Part shown: one piece after another, positions 55,604 to 64,000 of the stretch
Position numbering within the stretch: position 1 is the first letter of the stretch
Layout: each line of letters begins with the position of its first letter
From: Micromonospora sp. HNM0581
Lineage (GTDB): Bacteria; Actinomycetota; Actinomycetes; Mycobacteriales; Micromonosporaceae
Direction of reading: 5' to 3'
DNA: 64,000 bases
Assembly: GCF_012726175.1 (NCBI RefSeq)
Contig: NZ_JAASAD010000001.1
Span: 1 to 64,000 of the forward strand
Translations under genes and position numbers: made by a program
The notes under the pieces: generated by a model
What the model was told of the DNA's origin: nothing
What the model saw: the letters and a program-made list of their open reading frames with translations, nothing else
The model's database searches: none

Positions 55604-56410
55604 CTAGGCCTGGCAGGTGGGGCACCAGTAGAGGTTGCGGGCGGTGATGGTGCCCCGGCTGATCGGGGTGCGGCAGACGTGACAGGGCTGGCCGGGGCGG
55701 CGGTAGACGTAGACCTCTCCCCCGTGGCGGTCGACTCGGGCCGGACGACCCATCGCCTCGGGCAGGTGCGCGGCGCGGACGGTGTCGATCCGGCCGGCGC
55801 CGACGGCGAGCGTCATCAGTTCCACCAGATCCGCCCAGAGCACCTGCCATCCGGCCCGGGTCAGCTCCCGGCCGGGCAGCCTCGGCGACAGACCGGCGCG
55901 AAACAGCACCTCGGTCACGAAGATCAAACCGGTGCCGGCCACCACCGTCTGGTCCAGCAGCAGCGCCGCCAGCGGCGTCACGCTGCGCGATACCCGAGCG
56001 TACGCCCGTTCCGGATCGGCATCGGCGCGCAGCGGATCCGGTCCGAGTCGGGTCCGCAGCGCGGCTACCTGGGGCGGGTCGAGCAGTTCGCAGACGGTCG
56101 GCCCACGCAGGTCGAGCCAGTGCCGGTCACTGGTGAGCCGTAGTCGAATCTGCCCCGTGGGCTCCGGTGGGTCCCCGGAGCCGTCGGTGACCTTGCCGTA
56201 CAGGCCGAGGTGCACGTGCAACGTCAGTTCGTCGGCGTAGTGGTGCAGCAGGTGTTTGCCGTACGCCTCGGTGCTGTCCAGCACCGTCCCGGAGATCCGG
56301 GCGGCACCGTCGACGAAGCGGCCCTGAGGGCTGGCGGCGAGCACCTTGTCTCCGGCGAACAGTTCGGCGTGGCGGGCCGCCAGGCGATGGATCGTGTGTC
56401 CCTCTGGCAC
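55604..56410 (-). CDS. Fpg/Nei family DNA glycosylase (Nei2-like)
   Basis: 268 residues from GTG 56408-56410, giving the obligatory Pro-Glu start (PEGHTIHRLAARH) in which Pro is the catalytic nucleophile. It has the helix-two-turn-helix (LLLDQTVVAGTGLIFVTEVLF) and the C-terminal zinc finger (CHVCRTPISRGTITARNLYWCPTC). It removes oxidised bases with AP-lyase activity. The PEGHT start fits the actinobacterial Nei2 group. Divergent from an SDR gene. Confidence 0.93.
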   Translation of the reverse strand: MPEGHTIHRLAARHAELFAGDKVLAASPQGRFVDGAARISGTVLDSTEAYGKHLLHHYADELTLHVHLGLYGKVTDGSGDPPEPTGQIRLRLTSDRHWLDLRGPTVCELLDPPQVAALRTRLGPDPLRADADPERAYARVSRSVTPLAALLLDQTVVAGTGLIFVTEVLFRAGLSPRLPGRELTRAGWQVLWADLVELMTLAVGAGRIDTVRAAHLPEAMGRPARVDRHGGEVYVYRRPGQPCHVCRTPISRGTITARNLYWCPTCQA

Positions 56411-56666
56411 GCACCAAGCGTAGCCAGCGGTCCGCACACCTGCGGCTGGGCAGGTCGACTGCCGGAACTGGCTGCCCGGCCGGTGGCGAAGCGCTGAGCC
56501 TGCGAGGCTGCGGGCCGCCCATGTCGGTTGGCCGTTGCCGGAGGGCCGGCACGTCGGTCGTGGAGGCCGCCACTCGCTCGCAGGAAGCTACCAGCGACGT
56601 CTGGTTCAATTGCCGGGTCGACCGCCAGCACGGCGGGTCCACATCGATTCGACGGGGCGGTGGGTC

Positions 56667-57356
56667 ATGACCGATCGGATGCGCCGCGCGGTCGTGGTCG
56701 GCAACAGCGACGGGATCGGGCTGGCGTTCACCCGCAGACTGCTCGCCGACGGCTGGCTGGTCACCGGGCTGTCCCGCCGGGACAACGCGATTGCCGTCCC
56801 CACGTACGCCCACCACACCGTCGACGTCACCGCCGCCGACTACCCCAGGGTGCTCGGTAGGGCGATCGACGAGCTTGGTGGGGTGGACCTGTGTGTCTAT
56901 GCCGCCGGTATCGGAGAGCCTGTCGACCCGACCGACCTCGACGCGCAGACCCGCACCTTCGAAGTCAACCTGATGGGCGCGGTACGCACCGCTGCCGTGG
57001 TGGTGCCGAGGATGCTCGCCGACGGTGACGGGCACCTGATCGGGATCTCCAGCCTCGCCGACCGGCTGATCTCCGCAGAGGCCCCCGGCTACGCCGGTTC
57101 GAAGGCGGGACTGTCGTCGTATTTCATGGGTCTTTCGGCGGCTCTGCGCCGGCACGGCGTGCACGTGACCACCGTGCGGTTCGGATTCGTCGACACCAAA
57201 ATGGCCAAGGGTGCGTTCCGACCACTGATGATCCCGGTGGACAGGGCCGTGGAGGTCCTCGCGCACTGTGTCCGCAACCGTCCGGTGTGCGTCTCCCGCC
57301 CCCGCCGTATGGCCCTGCTCGCCGCGACCCTGGCCCCCCTCACCCATACCCGCTGA
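56667..57356 (+). CDS. Short-chain dehydrogenase/reductase
   Basis: 229 residues from ATG 56667. Cofactor loop AVVVGNSDGIGLAFTRRLL, CVYAAGIG in place of NNAG, catalytic Ser in LIGISSLADRL and YAGSKAGLSSY (YxxxK). The C-terminal region is short. Substrate unknown. The DNA after its stop holds the inverted repeat 57371-57442. Confidence 0.88.
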   Translation: MTDRMRRAVVVGNSDGIGLAFTRRLLADGWLVTGLSRRDNAIAVPTYAHHTVDVTAADYPRVLGRAIDELGGVDLCVYAAGIGEPVDPTDLDAQTRTFEVNLMGAVRTAAVVVPRMLADGDGHLIGISSLADRLISAEAPGYAGSKAGLSSYFMGLSAALRRHGVHVTTVRFGFVDTKMAKGAFRPLMIPVDRAVEVLAHCVRNRPVCVSRPRRMALLAATLAPLTHTR

Positions 57357-57370
57357 CCCCACCAGCCCAA

Positions 57371-57442
57371 GCGATCATGCATATGTGGCTGTCCATTTGC
57401 CCTGATTGACAGCTTTGTTCGTTGCCACCACTGCATGATCGC
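57371..57442. repeat. REP-like inverted repeat, second copy type
   Basis: Arms gcgatcatgcatatgtggc (57371-57389) and gccaccactgcatgatcgc (57424-57442), 16 of 19 bp paired, with a 34-nt spacer. Same arm length, spacer length and GATCATG core as the element at 414-486, but different flanking arm sequence. It lies 15 nt past the stop of the SDR gene. Confidence 0.65.
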
Positions 57443-57564
57443 CGGGGCGTTGGGGTGGGTGGCGGGTGTCGGCAGAGCGGGGGTTGGGTACGTCGAGAGT
57501 GTTGTGGCGAGGCCGGCGAACGCGCTGAGGCCGCCGTCCACGCATCGATCAGGAGGTGAAGAGT

Positions 57565-58368
57565 ATGAAGTTTCCTTCGCTGTCGCGCCGGGACGAATCG
57601 GTGCCGTCGACGGAAGACGACCGCAACCACCGTGGCACGGTCGCCACCGACACCCGACCCGACGACACGGGCAGCATCGAACCCGGTCGAGCGCCGTCCG
57701 GCAACACCGTCGTCTTCGGGCGGGCTTCCGCTGACCGCGACGTCGCCGAGGGCAGCGACCGGGCAGCCCAGCAACCCGATGCTGAGCGGACTGCCGAGGC
57801 GCGGGCCGCTACCGCCCGCTCCACGATGCAGGGTTCCCGTAGGGCCCGCGCCGCCACCAATACCACCGACGCCGATGGAACAGTGGAGGGCCGTCGTACC
57901 GCGAACCTCGACCGTACCCTCGACAGCCACCGCACCGCCGATGGCGACCGGATCGCCGACACCGTCGAGCACGGCAGCACCGACGACCACCGCGAACCCG
58001 ACGCCGAGGCAGGCCGAAAGGCGCCACCGGCACCCGTGGGACCGCGGCCCCGGGCCAGCATGCTGGCTACGCTCGGTCTGGTCGTCGGTGTCGGAGGTTT
58101 CCTGTCCGTACTCACCGGCGCCCTCGCCGGGTACGGCATCGCACTGGGCGCGGTCGGGGCGGTCTTGGCGGTGTTCGGGTTGATGGCCACCCGGCGGCGG
58201 CACGTCGCCGGCAAGTCCGACGCGCTGTTGGGCATCGCCTTCGGCCTCGGCGCGGTGGTCCTCGGCGTCCTCGCGATGACCGGCCAGTACGACTGGCCGA
58301 CCACCGATGGAGACACGGTGGTCCGGTTCCGTGAGTGGCTTGATTCACAGTTTGTGGATCGTCTGTAG
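57565..58368 (+). CDS. Hypothetical protein: disordered N-terminus, membrane C-terminus
   Basis: 267 residues from ATG 57565, with AGGAGG (57551-57556) 8 nt upstream. Residues 1 to about 165 are low-complexity Asp/Arg/Thr/Ala (many charged TADxD/RTA repeats). Then three hydrophobic helices (MLATLGLVVGVGGFLSVLTGALAGYGIALGA as two segments, then ALLGIAFGLGAVVLGVLAM) with a basic RRRH loop and a short acidic tail. The C-terminal pattern resembles DUF4190-like proteins. Function unknown. It could be a scaffold or membrane-linked partner. The next structure is a terminator at 58470-58500. Confidence 0.7.
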   Translation: MKFPSLSRRDESVPSTEDDRNHRGTVATDTRPDDTGSIEPGRAPSGNTVVFGRASADRDVAEGSDRAAQQPDAERTAEARAATARSTMQGSRRARAATNTTDADGTVEGRRTANLDRTLDSHRTADGDRIADTVEHGSTDDHREPDAEAGRKAPPAPVGPRPRASMLATLGLVVGVGGFLSVLTGALAGYGIALGAVGAVLAVFGLMATRRRHVAGKSDALLGIAFGLGAVVLGVLAMTGQYDWPTTDGDTVVRFREWLDSQFVDRL

Positions 58369-58726
58369 GGGGCACTTTCCGACTCGCCGGTGGTTCGCCG
58401 GCACCGGTCGGTGCGGAACCGATCGAAGCCCGATCAGCTCCGGTGGTTCACCGGCCGGGCGCACGCGCTCGTCAGGGGCGGCGATTCGCCGCCCCTGACG
58501 CGTGTCCGGGTAGCCAAGGCTCCCCGCACCCACCCCAGGGCTCGGGCCAGCCGAGTCAAGCCTGGATGCAACGAATCGCCTCCAATCACGCGCTAGACGC
58601 AACGAACATCTGCTAGGTGCAAGGGTTCGCGGTGGATTCTGCCTGTCTGACCCGCATACGGTTGAGCCACGGCGCCAGCCCGTGATCCGACGGAGGCCGG
58701 GCGCGCCCGAGGCTTGGAGCAGGACA
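58369..58726. other. 358-nt intergenic region
   Basis: Holds the terminator at 58470-58500 and the leader of the DDAH gene. Positions 58570-58620 contain two similar AT-richer runs (atgcaacgaatcgcc and agacgcaacgaacat), possibly an operator or direct repeat, but the repeat is short. No gene seen. Confidence 0.5.
58470..58500 (+). terminator. Terminator hairpin after the disordered-protein gene
   Basis: 14-bp perfect stem cgtcaggggcggcg with its complement (58470-58483 and 58487-58500) around a 3-nt att loop. It lies 101 nt past the stop codon. No U-tract. Confidence 0.7.
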
Positions 58727-59548
58727 ATGACGATGGACGCCACCCGCCAGCGCTTTCTGATGTGCCGGCCGACGTACTTCGCCGTCGACTACGCGATCAA
58801 CCCGTGGATGGACCCGACCGCACCGGTCGACACCGACCTCGCCGTGCGGCAGTGGGAACGGTTGCGCCAGGTCTACCTGGACCTGGGCCACACCGTCGAG
58901 GAGATCGCGCCGGTACCAGGCCTGCCCGACATGGTCTTCGCCGCTAACGGCGGCACCGTGATCGACGGCCGGGCGATGGCAGTGCAGTTCCGCGACCCGC
59001 AACGCGCCGACGAGGGCCCCGCGTACCGCGCCTGGTTCGAGGCCGCCGGCTTCGAGATGTACGACCCGAAACACGTCAACGAGGGTGAGGGCGACGTCCT
59101 GCTGGCCGGCGACCACCTGCTCGCCGGCACCGGCTTCCGTACGGCACACGCCTCACACGCCCAGCTTCAGGAGGTATTCGGCTACCCGGTGATCACCCTG
59201 CAACTGGTCGACCCGCGTTTCTACCACCTGGACACCGCGCTGACCGTCCTCGATCAGCGGACCGTGGCGTACCTGCCGGAGGCGTTCTCACCCGGCAGCC
59301 GGGCCGTGCTCCGCAGGCTCTTCCCGGACGCGGTGCACGCCGGCATGGCCGACGCGGAGGTGTTCGGCCTCAACGCGGTCAGTGACGGTCGACATGTGGT
59401 ACTGCCCGAGCAGGCGACCGGCCTGGCCGCCAAGCTGCGCGACCGGGGCTACCAGCCGATCGGCGTCGACCTGTCGGAGCTGCGTCGGGCCGGTGGTGGC
59501 CCGAAATGCTGCACGTTGCGACTCCGTCAGGGAAAGGCGAAACGATGA
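58727..59548 (+). CDS. Dimethylargininase-type amidinohydrolase (DDAH family)
   Basis: 273 residues from ATG 58727, with GGAG 7 nt upstream. Guanidino-modifying fold: FLMCRPTYFAVDYAINPWMD, MVFAANGGTV, EGEGDVLLAG, catalytic His in FYHLDTALTVL, and the nucleophilic Cys near the end in GGGPKCCTLRL. The family includes dimethylarginine dimethylaminohydrolase, arginine deiminase and arginine dihydrolase-like enzymes. Co-translation with rocD (4-nt overlap) suggests arginine or ornithine catabolism. Confidence 0.9.
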   Translation: MTMDATRQRFLMCRPTYFAVDYAINPWMDPTAPVDTDLAVRQWERLRQVYLDLGHTVEEIAPVPGLPDMVFAANGGTVIDGRAMAVQFRDPQRADEGPAYRAWFEAAGFEMYDPKHVNEGEGDVLLAGDHLLAGTGFRTAHASHAQLQEVFGYPVITLQLVDPRFYHLDTALTVLDQRTVAYLPEAFSPGSRAVLRRLFPDAVHAGMADAEVFGLNAVSDGRHVVLPEQATGLAAKLRDRGYQPIGVDLSELRRAGGGPKCCTLRLRQGKAKR

Positions 59549-60759
59549 TCGAGGAGATGCTGCGGACACCTTCCGCGGTGCGGGACGCGGAGCGACACAC
59601 CGCGCACAACTACCATCCGCTGCCGGTGGTGATCTCCTCTGCCGAGGGCGCCTGGGTCACCGACGTGGACGGGAACCGCTACCTCGACTGCCTGGCCGGC
59701 TACTCGGCGCTGAACTTCGGCCACCGGCACCCGACGCTGATCGCCGCGGCACACGCCCAGCTCGACAAACTGACACTCACCAGCCGGGCGTTCATCCACG
59801 ACCAGTTCGCCGACTTCTGCCGGGAACTCGCGGCACTGTGCGGCAAGGAACTGGTGCTGCCGATGAACACCGGAGCCGAGGCTGTCGAGACCGGCATCAA
59901 GGTGGCCCGCAAGTGGGGTTACCAGGTCAAGGGGGTACCGGACGGCCAGGCCAACATCGTCGTCGCGGAGGGCAACTTCCACGGGCGTACGACGACGATC
60001 GTCAGCTTCTCCACCGACGCTGATGCCCGAGCCGGCTTCGGGCCGTACACCCCGGGTTTCCGGACCGTACCCTACGGTGACCTGGCCGCGCTGGCCGAGG
60101 CGATCGACGAGCGGACCGTCGCCGTGCTGCTGGAGCCGATCCAAGGCGAGCAGGGCGTGGTGGTGCCGCCCGAGGGCTACCTCCCCGGCGTACGACAGCT
60201 GTGCACCGAACGCACCGTGCTGTTCATCGCCGACGAGATCCAGTCCGGACTGGGTCGCACCGGCGCCACGTTCGCGTGCGAGCAGGAGGACGTCGTGCCT
60301 GACGTGTACCTGCTGGGCAAAGCACTCGGTGGCGGCGTCGTGCCGGTCTCCGCAGTGGCCGCCGACACCGACGTACTCGGTGTACTCCGACCCGGTCAGC
60401 ACGGCTCCACCTTCGGCGGCAACCCTCTCGCCTGCGCCGTGGCGACCGAGGTGGTCAGGCTGCTGGCGACCGGCGAGTTCCAACGCCGCTCCGCCGTACT
60501 GGGCGAGCGGCTGCACACCGGCCTGCGCGGCCTGATCGGCAAGGGTCTGGTCGCGGTACGTGGTCGGGGCCTGTGGGCCGGCCTGGACATCGACCCGTCC
60601 CTGATGAGCGGTCGGGAGGCCTGCGAGCAGCTGATGGAGCGCCGGGTACTGGCCAAGGACACGCACGGTTCGACGATTCGACTCGCTCCGCCGTTGGTGA
60701 TCACGGAGGAGGAGATCGACCATGCGGTGACGCAACTGGCGGCCGTACTGTCCGGCTGA
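59545..60759 (+). CDS. rocD: Ornithine aminotransferase
   Basis: 404 residues from ATG 59545, which overlaps the preceding stop (ATGA). Class III PLP aminotransferase: [60 protein letters not shown] lysine in [16 protein letters not shown], and [16 protein letters not shown]. It converts ornithine plus 2-oxoglutarate to glutamate semialdehyde plus glutamate. Forms an operon with the DDAH-like gene. Confidence 0.94.
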   Translation: MIEEMLRTPSAVRDAERHTAHNYHPLPVVISSAEGAWVTDVDGNRYLDCLAGYSALNFGHRHPTLIAAAHAQLDKLTLTSRAFIHDQFADFCRELAALCGKELVLPMNTGAEAVETGIKVARKWGYQVKGVPDGQANIVVAEGNFHGRTTTIVSFSTDADARAGFGPYTPGFRTVPYGDLAALAEAIDERTVAVLLEPIQGEQGVVVPPEGYLPGVRQLCTERTVLFIADEIQSGLGRTGATFACEQEDVVPDVYLLGKALGGGVVPVSAVAADTDVLGVLRPGQHGSTFGGNPLACAVATEVVRLLATGEFQRRSAVLGERLHTGLRGLIGKGLVAVRGRGLWAGLDIDPSLMSGREACEQLMERRVLAKDTHGSTIRLAPPLVITEEEIDHAVTQLAAVLSG

Positions 60760-60773
60760 GCGGTCGTACCATG

Positions 60774-60809
60774 GCGGTGGGCGTCGGATCACGGTCCGAC
60801 GCCCACCGC
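60774..60809. terminator. Bidirectional terminator rocD / FHA gene
   Basis: 15-bp perfect stem gcggtgggcgtcgga (60774-60788) with 60795-60809 and a 6-nt loop. It lies between convergent stops, 14 nt after rocD and 11 nt before the FHA gene end. Confidence 0.75.
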
Positions 60810-60820
60810 TGGTGTCGCGC

Positions 60821-61969
60821 TCAGCGGGGCAGACGCATCGCCATCGTCGGGGCCTCGGACATCACCGAGTCCGGGTTGTACGGCGCCCCCGCCGGGAACT
60901 CGTCCGGACGGCCGACCTGCACACCCGGATACAGCTCCACCATGTCACCGGCGCCGAGCACCCGGGACTGCTGCGGGGCCAGCGGGATCCGTTCCGCCTC
61001 GGTGAGAGAACCCCCAGGCCGTACGCCGGAGCCGTTGGTGCTGACGTCGGTGGCCACCACATCAGCTCCCCGCAACTCCAGCCGCAGGTGGTTGCGGCTG
61101 ATCCAGCGCCGCGCCTCGTCGTTGAGCCACTGTCCGAGCATCATGGCACCGGGGCCCTCCGGTGCCCGGCCGATCACCACCGGCTGGTCCTCGGTGAGCA
61201 CGAAACGACGACGGATCAGGCCACCGACGCGTACCGCGAGGACCTCGCTGCGCGGCCGGGGCCCGGCGTCACGAAGCCGCGCACCGTGCCGGGGGCAGGT
61301 CGGTACGCCGTTGCGCAACGAAGGTGGCGGTTGCCCGGTCGGTGCGCGGTCGATCCGGGCCAGGTCGGCGAAGGCTCCCCCACCACCGGCACCGCCGAAC
61401 AGGGTGCAGCCGGATTCCGTGCAACGCCACTCCCGCGAGAGCAGTTTGACGCCGACCGGTGAGGGTGGGCCGGAGACCGGGGTGTGACCGCCGCCGACAT
61501 GGGCGATGAATACCGGACCGCCGGCACCGGGCACCGGGGCGAGGACCCGGCCTGGTTGTTCCACCAGCCAGGGGAACCGCCCACGCAGGCCGTCGAAGCG
61601 CACCCGGCTGAGCACCGGCAGGCCGAGCAGGTCGGCTACCTCGAGCATCCGGTCTCCGGGGTTGTCGAGCACCTCGACCAGGCCGTCGTCGGCCCACCTG
61701 CGCACCACCATCCGCTCGTTGGAGGTGAGGTCGGCGTCGGAGAGCATCCCCCGGTGCACCACCGCGTAGACCGGGACGCTGTCCTCCTCCAGGCTACGCG
61801 CGAGCGCATCGATGACCATGCCGAGGCGCAGCGAACTCGCCGGCCGCCCACCGTCGAGATCCTGGTAGCGGATGATCTCGGCCAGGTCGAGCACCGCGCG
61901 GGCCAGCTGTGGGTCGGTGCAGACCCGCCCTTCGATGGCGTCCAGCACCTTGCTGATCTCGAACCTCAT
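60821..61969 (-). CDS. FHA domain protein
   Basis: 382 residues. The N-terminal part (about 1-125) is helical with no recognised domain. A cysteine-containing middle region (REWRCTESGCTLFGGAG...PTCPRHGARLRD) resembles a zinc-ribbon pair. The C-terminal FHA domain (about 250-350) has FVLTEDQPVVIGRAPEG, WISRNHLRLELRGADVVATDVSTNGSGV, with the conserved phosphothreonine-binding Arg, Ser, His and Asn. It would bind phosphorylated Ser/Thr-kinase targets. No kinase is in the window. It overlaps the pterin dehydratase by 4 nt. Confidence 0.85.
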   Translation of the reverse strand: MRFEISKVLDAIEGRVCTDPQLARAVLDLAEIIRYQDLDGGRPASSLRLGMVIDALARSLEEDSVPVYAVVHRGMLSDADLTSNERMVVRRWADDGLVEVLDNPGDRMLEVADLLGLPVLSRVRFDGLRGRFPWLVEQPGRVLAPVPGAGGPVFIAHVGGGHTPVSGPPSPVGVKLLSREWRCTESGCTLFGGAGGGGAFADLARIDRAPTGQPPPSLRNGVPTCPRHGARLRDAGPRPRSEVLAVRVGGLIRRRFVLTEDQPVVIGRAPEGPGAMMLGQWLNDEARRWISRNHLRLELRGADVVATDVSTNGSGVRPGGSLTEAERIPLAPQQSRVLGAGDMVELYPGVQVGRPDEFPAGAPYNPDSVMSEAPTMAMRLPR

Positions 61970-62259
61970 CGGACACCCTCCACGATCTCGTCGATCCGAC
62001 GGGCCAATCGGATATCACGGACGGTCACCCCACCGGCCGAGTGGGTCACGCAGCGGAAAGTCACCGTACGCCACCGGATGTCGATGTCAGGGTGATGATC
62101 CATCTCCTCTGCCGTGCCGGCGACCCGGCCGACCACCACGATGGCGTCCGCGAAGCTGGCCAGCTCCACGGTTCGGGTGATCCCGGTCGGGTCTCCTGAC
62201 CAGCCCGCCAGCCCACCCAGCTCGTCTCGCACCGCCTCGGCGGTGAGCACCTCTGCCAT
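61966..62259 (-). CDS. Pterin-4a-carbinolamine dehydratase family protein
   Basis: 97 residues, the single PCD/DCoH domain: GWSGDPTGITRTVELASFADAIVVVG and the active-site EEMDHHPDIDIRWRTV (ExxxHHPD) with a C-terminal SAGGVTVRDIRLARRID. It recycles tetrahydrobiopterin after aromatic hydroxylation; many bacterial homologs lack a hydroxylase and may serve molybdopterin chemistry instead. No aromatic hydroxylase is in the window. The downstream FHA gene overlaps it by 4 nt. Confidence 0.9.
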   Translation of the reverse strand: MAEVLTAEAVRDELGGLAGWSGDPTGITRTVELASFADAIVVVGRVAGTAEEMDHHPDIDIRWRTVTFRCVTHSAGGVTVRDIRLARRIDEIVEGVR

Positions 62260-62330
62260 GGCCAGACCCTACCGGTGCTGGCTGGCTGCACCGTCACGCC
62301 GATCGTGGACGTCGGACTGGTCACGGACGA

Positions 62331-62382
62331 GGTCCGGCCCCGGCCCGGGAAACAGTGTCCGGACTCCGCACCAGGCCGGACC
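62331..62382. terminator. Possible hairpin between membrane gene and PCD gene
   Basis: 9-bp arms ggtccggcc (62331-62339) and ggccggacc (62374-62382), 34-nt loop, in the short gap before the PCD gene. It lies 19 nt past the stop of the membrane gene on the minus strand. Weak evidence. Confidence 0.35.
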
Positions 62383-62400
62383 GCACTCGGCAGCGTGTCG

Positions 62401-64000
62401 TCAGCTCATCCGGCTGACAGCGGATCGGAGGTGACGCAGGTCGCGGCGGCGACGCTCGTAGGTGGTGGCCAAGCTGATGAGAGCCAACCCCGCGGCGGCC
62501 AGCAAAGCCCACCGGGGCAGCAGATCCCAGGTGCGGACCAGCTCGTACAGGGCGAGTAGGGCCAGCGTGCCTCCGCCGAGCAGCACCGGCGCCTGCCAGC
62601 GGCGAACCGCACCGAGCATCGTCGCGGCGAGCCCGGCGACACCGAGCAGCAGCCGCCGCCACGGATGCGGATCGATACCGACCAGCACGGTGGTCAAGCT
62701 GGGAAGCAGCACAGCGACCAGGCCCGGGCTGAGCGCCAGCCAGCTGTTCAGTCCCGGCCGGGTCCGCAGCGCCAGCGTACCGGCGCCCAACGCAAGAGCC
62801 GCCAACGGCACCGTGTACGCCTCCAGCACGCTCACTCCGCCGGCCACCAGCAGCAGCCACCCGGCGAGTAGTTCGCTTGTCCCGCCGATGCAGGCGAAGA
62901 TCAGGCGCCGCTCGGTCGATTCGCCCCGACGCAACAGCCGGACGCCCATCGCGACGCCCCAGAGCACACAGATGGTCGCCGCGTACCGGAGCGCGCCCAA
63001 GGTGAGCAGCAGCGCGAGCAGCGCCATCGCCTGTGCGGCGGCGTCCAGCGCCCGACCCTGCAGCACCGCTACCGATCCCAGCCACCGGCTCGACGGCAAC
63101 GTCCCGGCGAACACGAGGGTGAGCACGGCGACACCGAGCACCGCGAAGGCCGCCACGCGCGGCGGCTGTCCACCGGCGAGCAGGGCGGTCACCGCGAAAC
63201 CGGCCGCAGCCGTCACCGCGACGAGCCAGCCGAGCACCCGTGCCGCGAGGTGACGTGCGCCCACTGCGACGACGGTCGCCGCGAGCACCAGCAGACCCGA
63301 CCCGCTCAGGGCGGCGGCCCGGGTGGCCTGCAGATTGAGCAGACCGGCGACCAACAGCAGCAACCCGACCGGCAGAGCCGCCCCGACGGACGGCCCGCCC
63401 GGGTACCACAACGCGACGGTGAGCAGCAGCACCACACCACCCACCAGGGTCACGGCCGGCACCACCGGCCAGGGCGCGGTGGCGGCGACCAGCAGCACCG
63501 GGCAGGCCGCGGCCACGAAGGGCAGCATCATCCCGGCGACCCGCCAACCGGCGGTACCGGAGGTCGGCCAGGCGGCCAGGGCCGCCGCCGACGCCAGCAG
63601 CGCCAGGGCCAGGCCGGTCGGTAGCGCAGCCGGTACCGTCTGGGTGGCCGGCGCACCGGACCACAGGGCACCTGGCGGGCCGTACGGCGTCAGCACGGCC
63701 GGCACTGCCACCGGCACGGCGGCAACCGCCGCCACCACGGTCAGACCCAGCCTCACCGCCGGCAACACCCTCGCCGGGCGGCCCCGGAATCCGGCGAGCG
63801 CGACGAGCGTGGCCGCCACCGCCGAGTAGATCGTGACCCGCTCCGCACCCGGCACGGTCAGCGGCGACAGGCCGGTCGACACCGCCACCACCGCTAGCCC
63901 GGTCGCGGCGTACCCGGACAGCTCCGGCCAGGATCGACGCAGGGTGAGCAGCGCCACCGCCGGCAGCACGACGGCGGCCAACGCGGCCCGGGCCTGCCAC
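62401..64000 (-). CDS. Large multi-pass membrane protein (partial)
   Basis: The reading frame runs to the right edge without a credible start, so the N-terminus is missing. More than 530 codons are seen, with roughly 15-18 hydrophobic segments, Ala/Leu/Val-rich, short loops with Arg (RRRR near the C-terminus), and no soluble domain. No family recognised. It could be a transporter, polymer ligase or polyisoprenoid-handling protein, but nothing decides this. Confidence 0.75.
   Translation of the reverse strand, partial: WQARAALAAVVLPAVALLTLRRSWPELSGYAATGLAVVAVSTGLSPLTVPGAERVTIYSAVAATLVALAGFRGRPARVLPAVRLGLTVVAAVAAVPVAVPAVLTPYGPPGALWSGAPATQTVPAALPTGLALALLASAAALAAWPTSGTAGWRVAGMMLPFVAAACPVLLVAATAPWPVVPAVTLVGGVVLLLTVALWYPGGPSVGAALPVGLLLLVAGLLNLQATRAAALSGSGLLVLAATVVAVGARHLAARVLGWLVAVTAAAGFAVTALLAGGQPPRVAAFAVLGVAVLTLVFAGTLPSSRWLGSVAVLQGRALDAAAQAMALLALLLTLGALRYAATICVLWGVAMGVRLLRRGESTERRLIFACIGGTSELLAGWLLLVAGGVSVLEAYTVPLAALALGAGTLALRTRPGLNSWLALSPGLVAVLLPSLTTVLVGIDPHPWRRLLLGVAGLAATMLGAVRRWQAPVLLGGGTLALLALYELVRTWDLLPRWALLAAAGLALISLATTYERRRRDLRHLRSAVSRMS

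Noticed and set aside
62321..64000. 559-codon minus-strand ORF in another frame than the membrane gene
   Set aside because: Gly/Arg/Ala-rich shadow of the membrane-protein frame, which has clear hydrophobic segments.

Overview
The window is about 71-73% GC with GTG/TTG starts, strong GGAGG sites and classic actinobacterial gene order (thrB-rho-rpmE-prfA-prmC-tsaC-glyA-atp; argS-lysA-hom-thrC). It looks like the chromosome of a Micromonosporaceae actinobacterium (Micromonospora-like). This rests on gene content and synteny; no rRNA is present to confirm it.

Left part (1-20.6 kb, mostly minus strand). The complete F1Fo ATP synthase locus reads right to left: glyA, atpI, atpZ-like, atpB, E, F, H, A, G, D. 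A strong terminator hairpin follows atpD, then a LytR-CpsA-Psr (LCP) wall-polymer ligase gene, then atpC and DUF2550. glyA overlaps atpI by 4 nt. Upstream lie an SDR-DUF2867 gene, a class A PBP, a low-molecular-weight tyrosine phosphatase, tsaC, prmC, an inserted GGDEF diguanylate cyclase, prfA and rpmE.

Middle part (20.9-41.7 kb). rho has a long Arg/Glu/Gly/Asp-rich repeat insert. thrB follows, separated from thrC by an MFS exporter and an RND pump. Then come thrC, hom, lysA and argS, with overlaps or short gaps. On the plus strand are a DUF3105-DUF305 pair, a degenerate IS630-like DDE protein and tRNA-Arg(CCG). A LigD-type polymerase domain follows, then a TetR repressor under two tandem palindromic operators driving an MMPL exporter.

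Right part (41.7-64 kb). An erythromycin-esterase-like gene, a DUF2795 gene and an Erm-type 23S rRNA methyltransferase form a possible macrolide-resistance patch. Upstream of erm are a candidate 37-codon leader ORF and a chain of mutually exclusive hairpins. Beyond this are a Gfo/Idh oxidoreductase, two coupled membrane proteins, FabG-like reductase, a TreS-like GH13, DedA, a secreted GH16-CBM6 enzyme with a near-consensus promoter and CebR-like operator, a GCS2-type ligase, a CoA-disulfide-reductase-like flavoprotein, a WGR-beta-propeller fusion, Nei-type glycosylase, an SDR, a disordered membrane protein, a DDAH-rocD pair, an FHA protein, a pterin dehydratase and a truncated multi-pass membrane protein.

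Non-coding structure is informative. Two inverted repeats share architecture (19-nt arms, 34-35 nt loop, GATCATG core) at 414-486 and 57371-57442. Three intergenic hairpins share a GGAAGGGC/GCCCTTCC-type arm. The best candidates for something undescribed are the putative erm attenuator, the LCP gene inside the ATP synthase locus, the domesticated-looking IS630 protein and the WGR-propeller protein. Coordinates and motifs were read by eye, without database searches or folding calculations.
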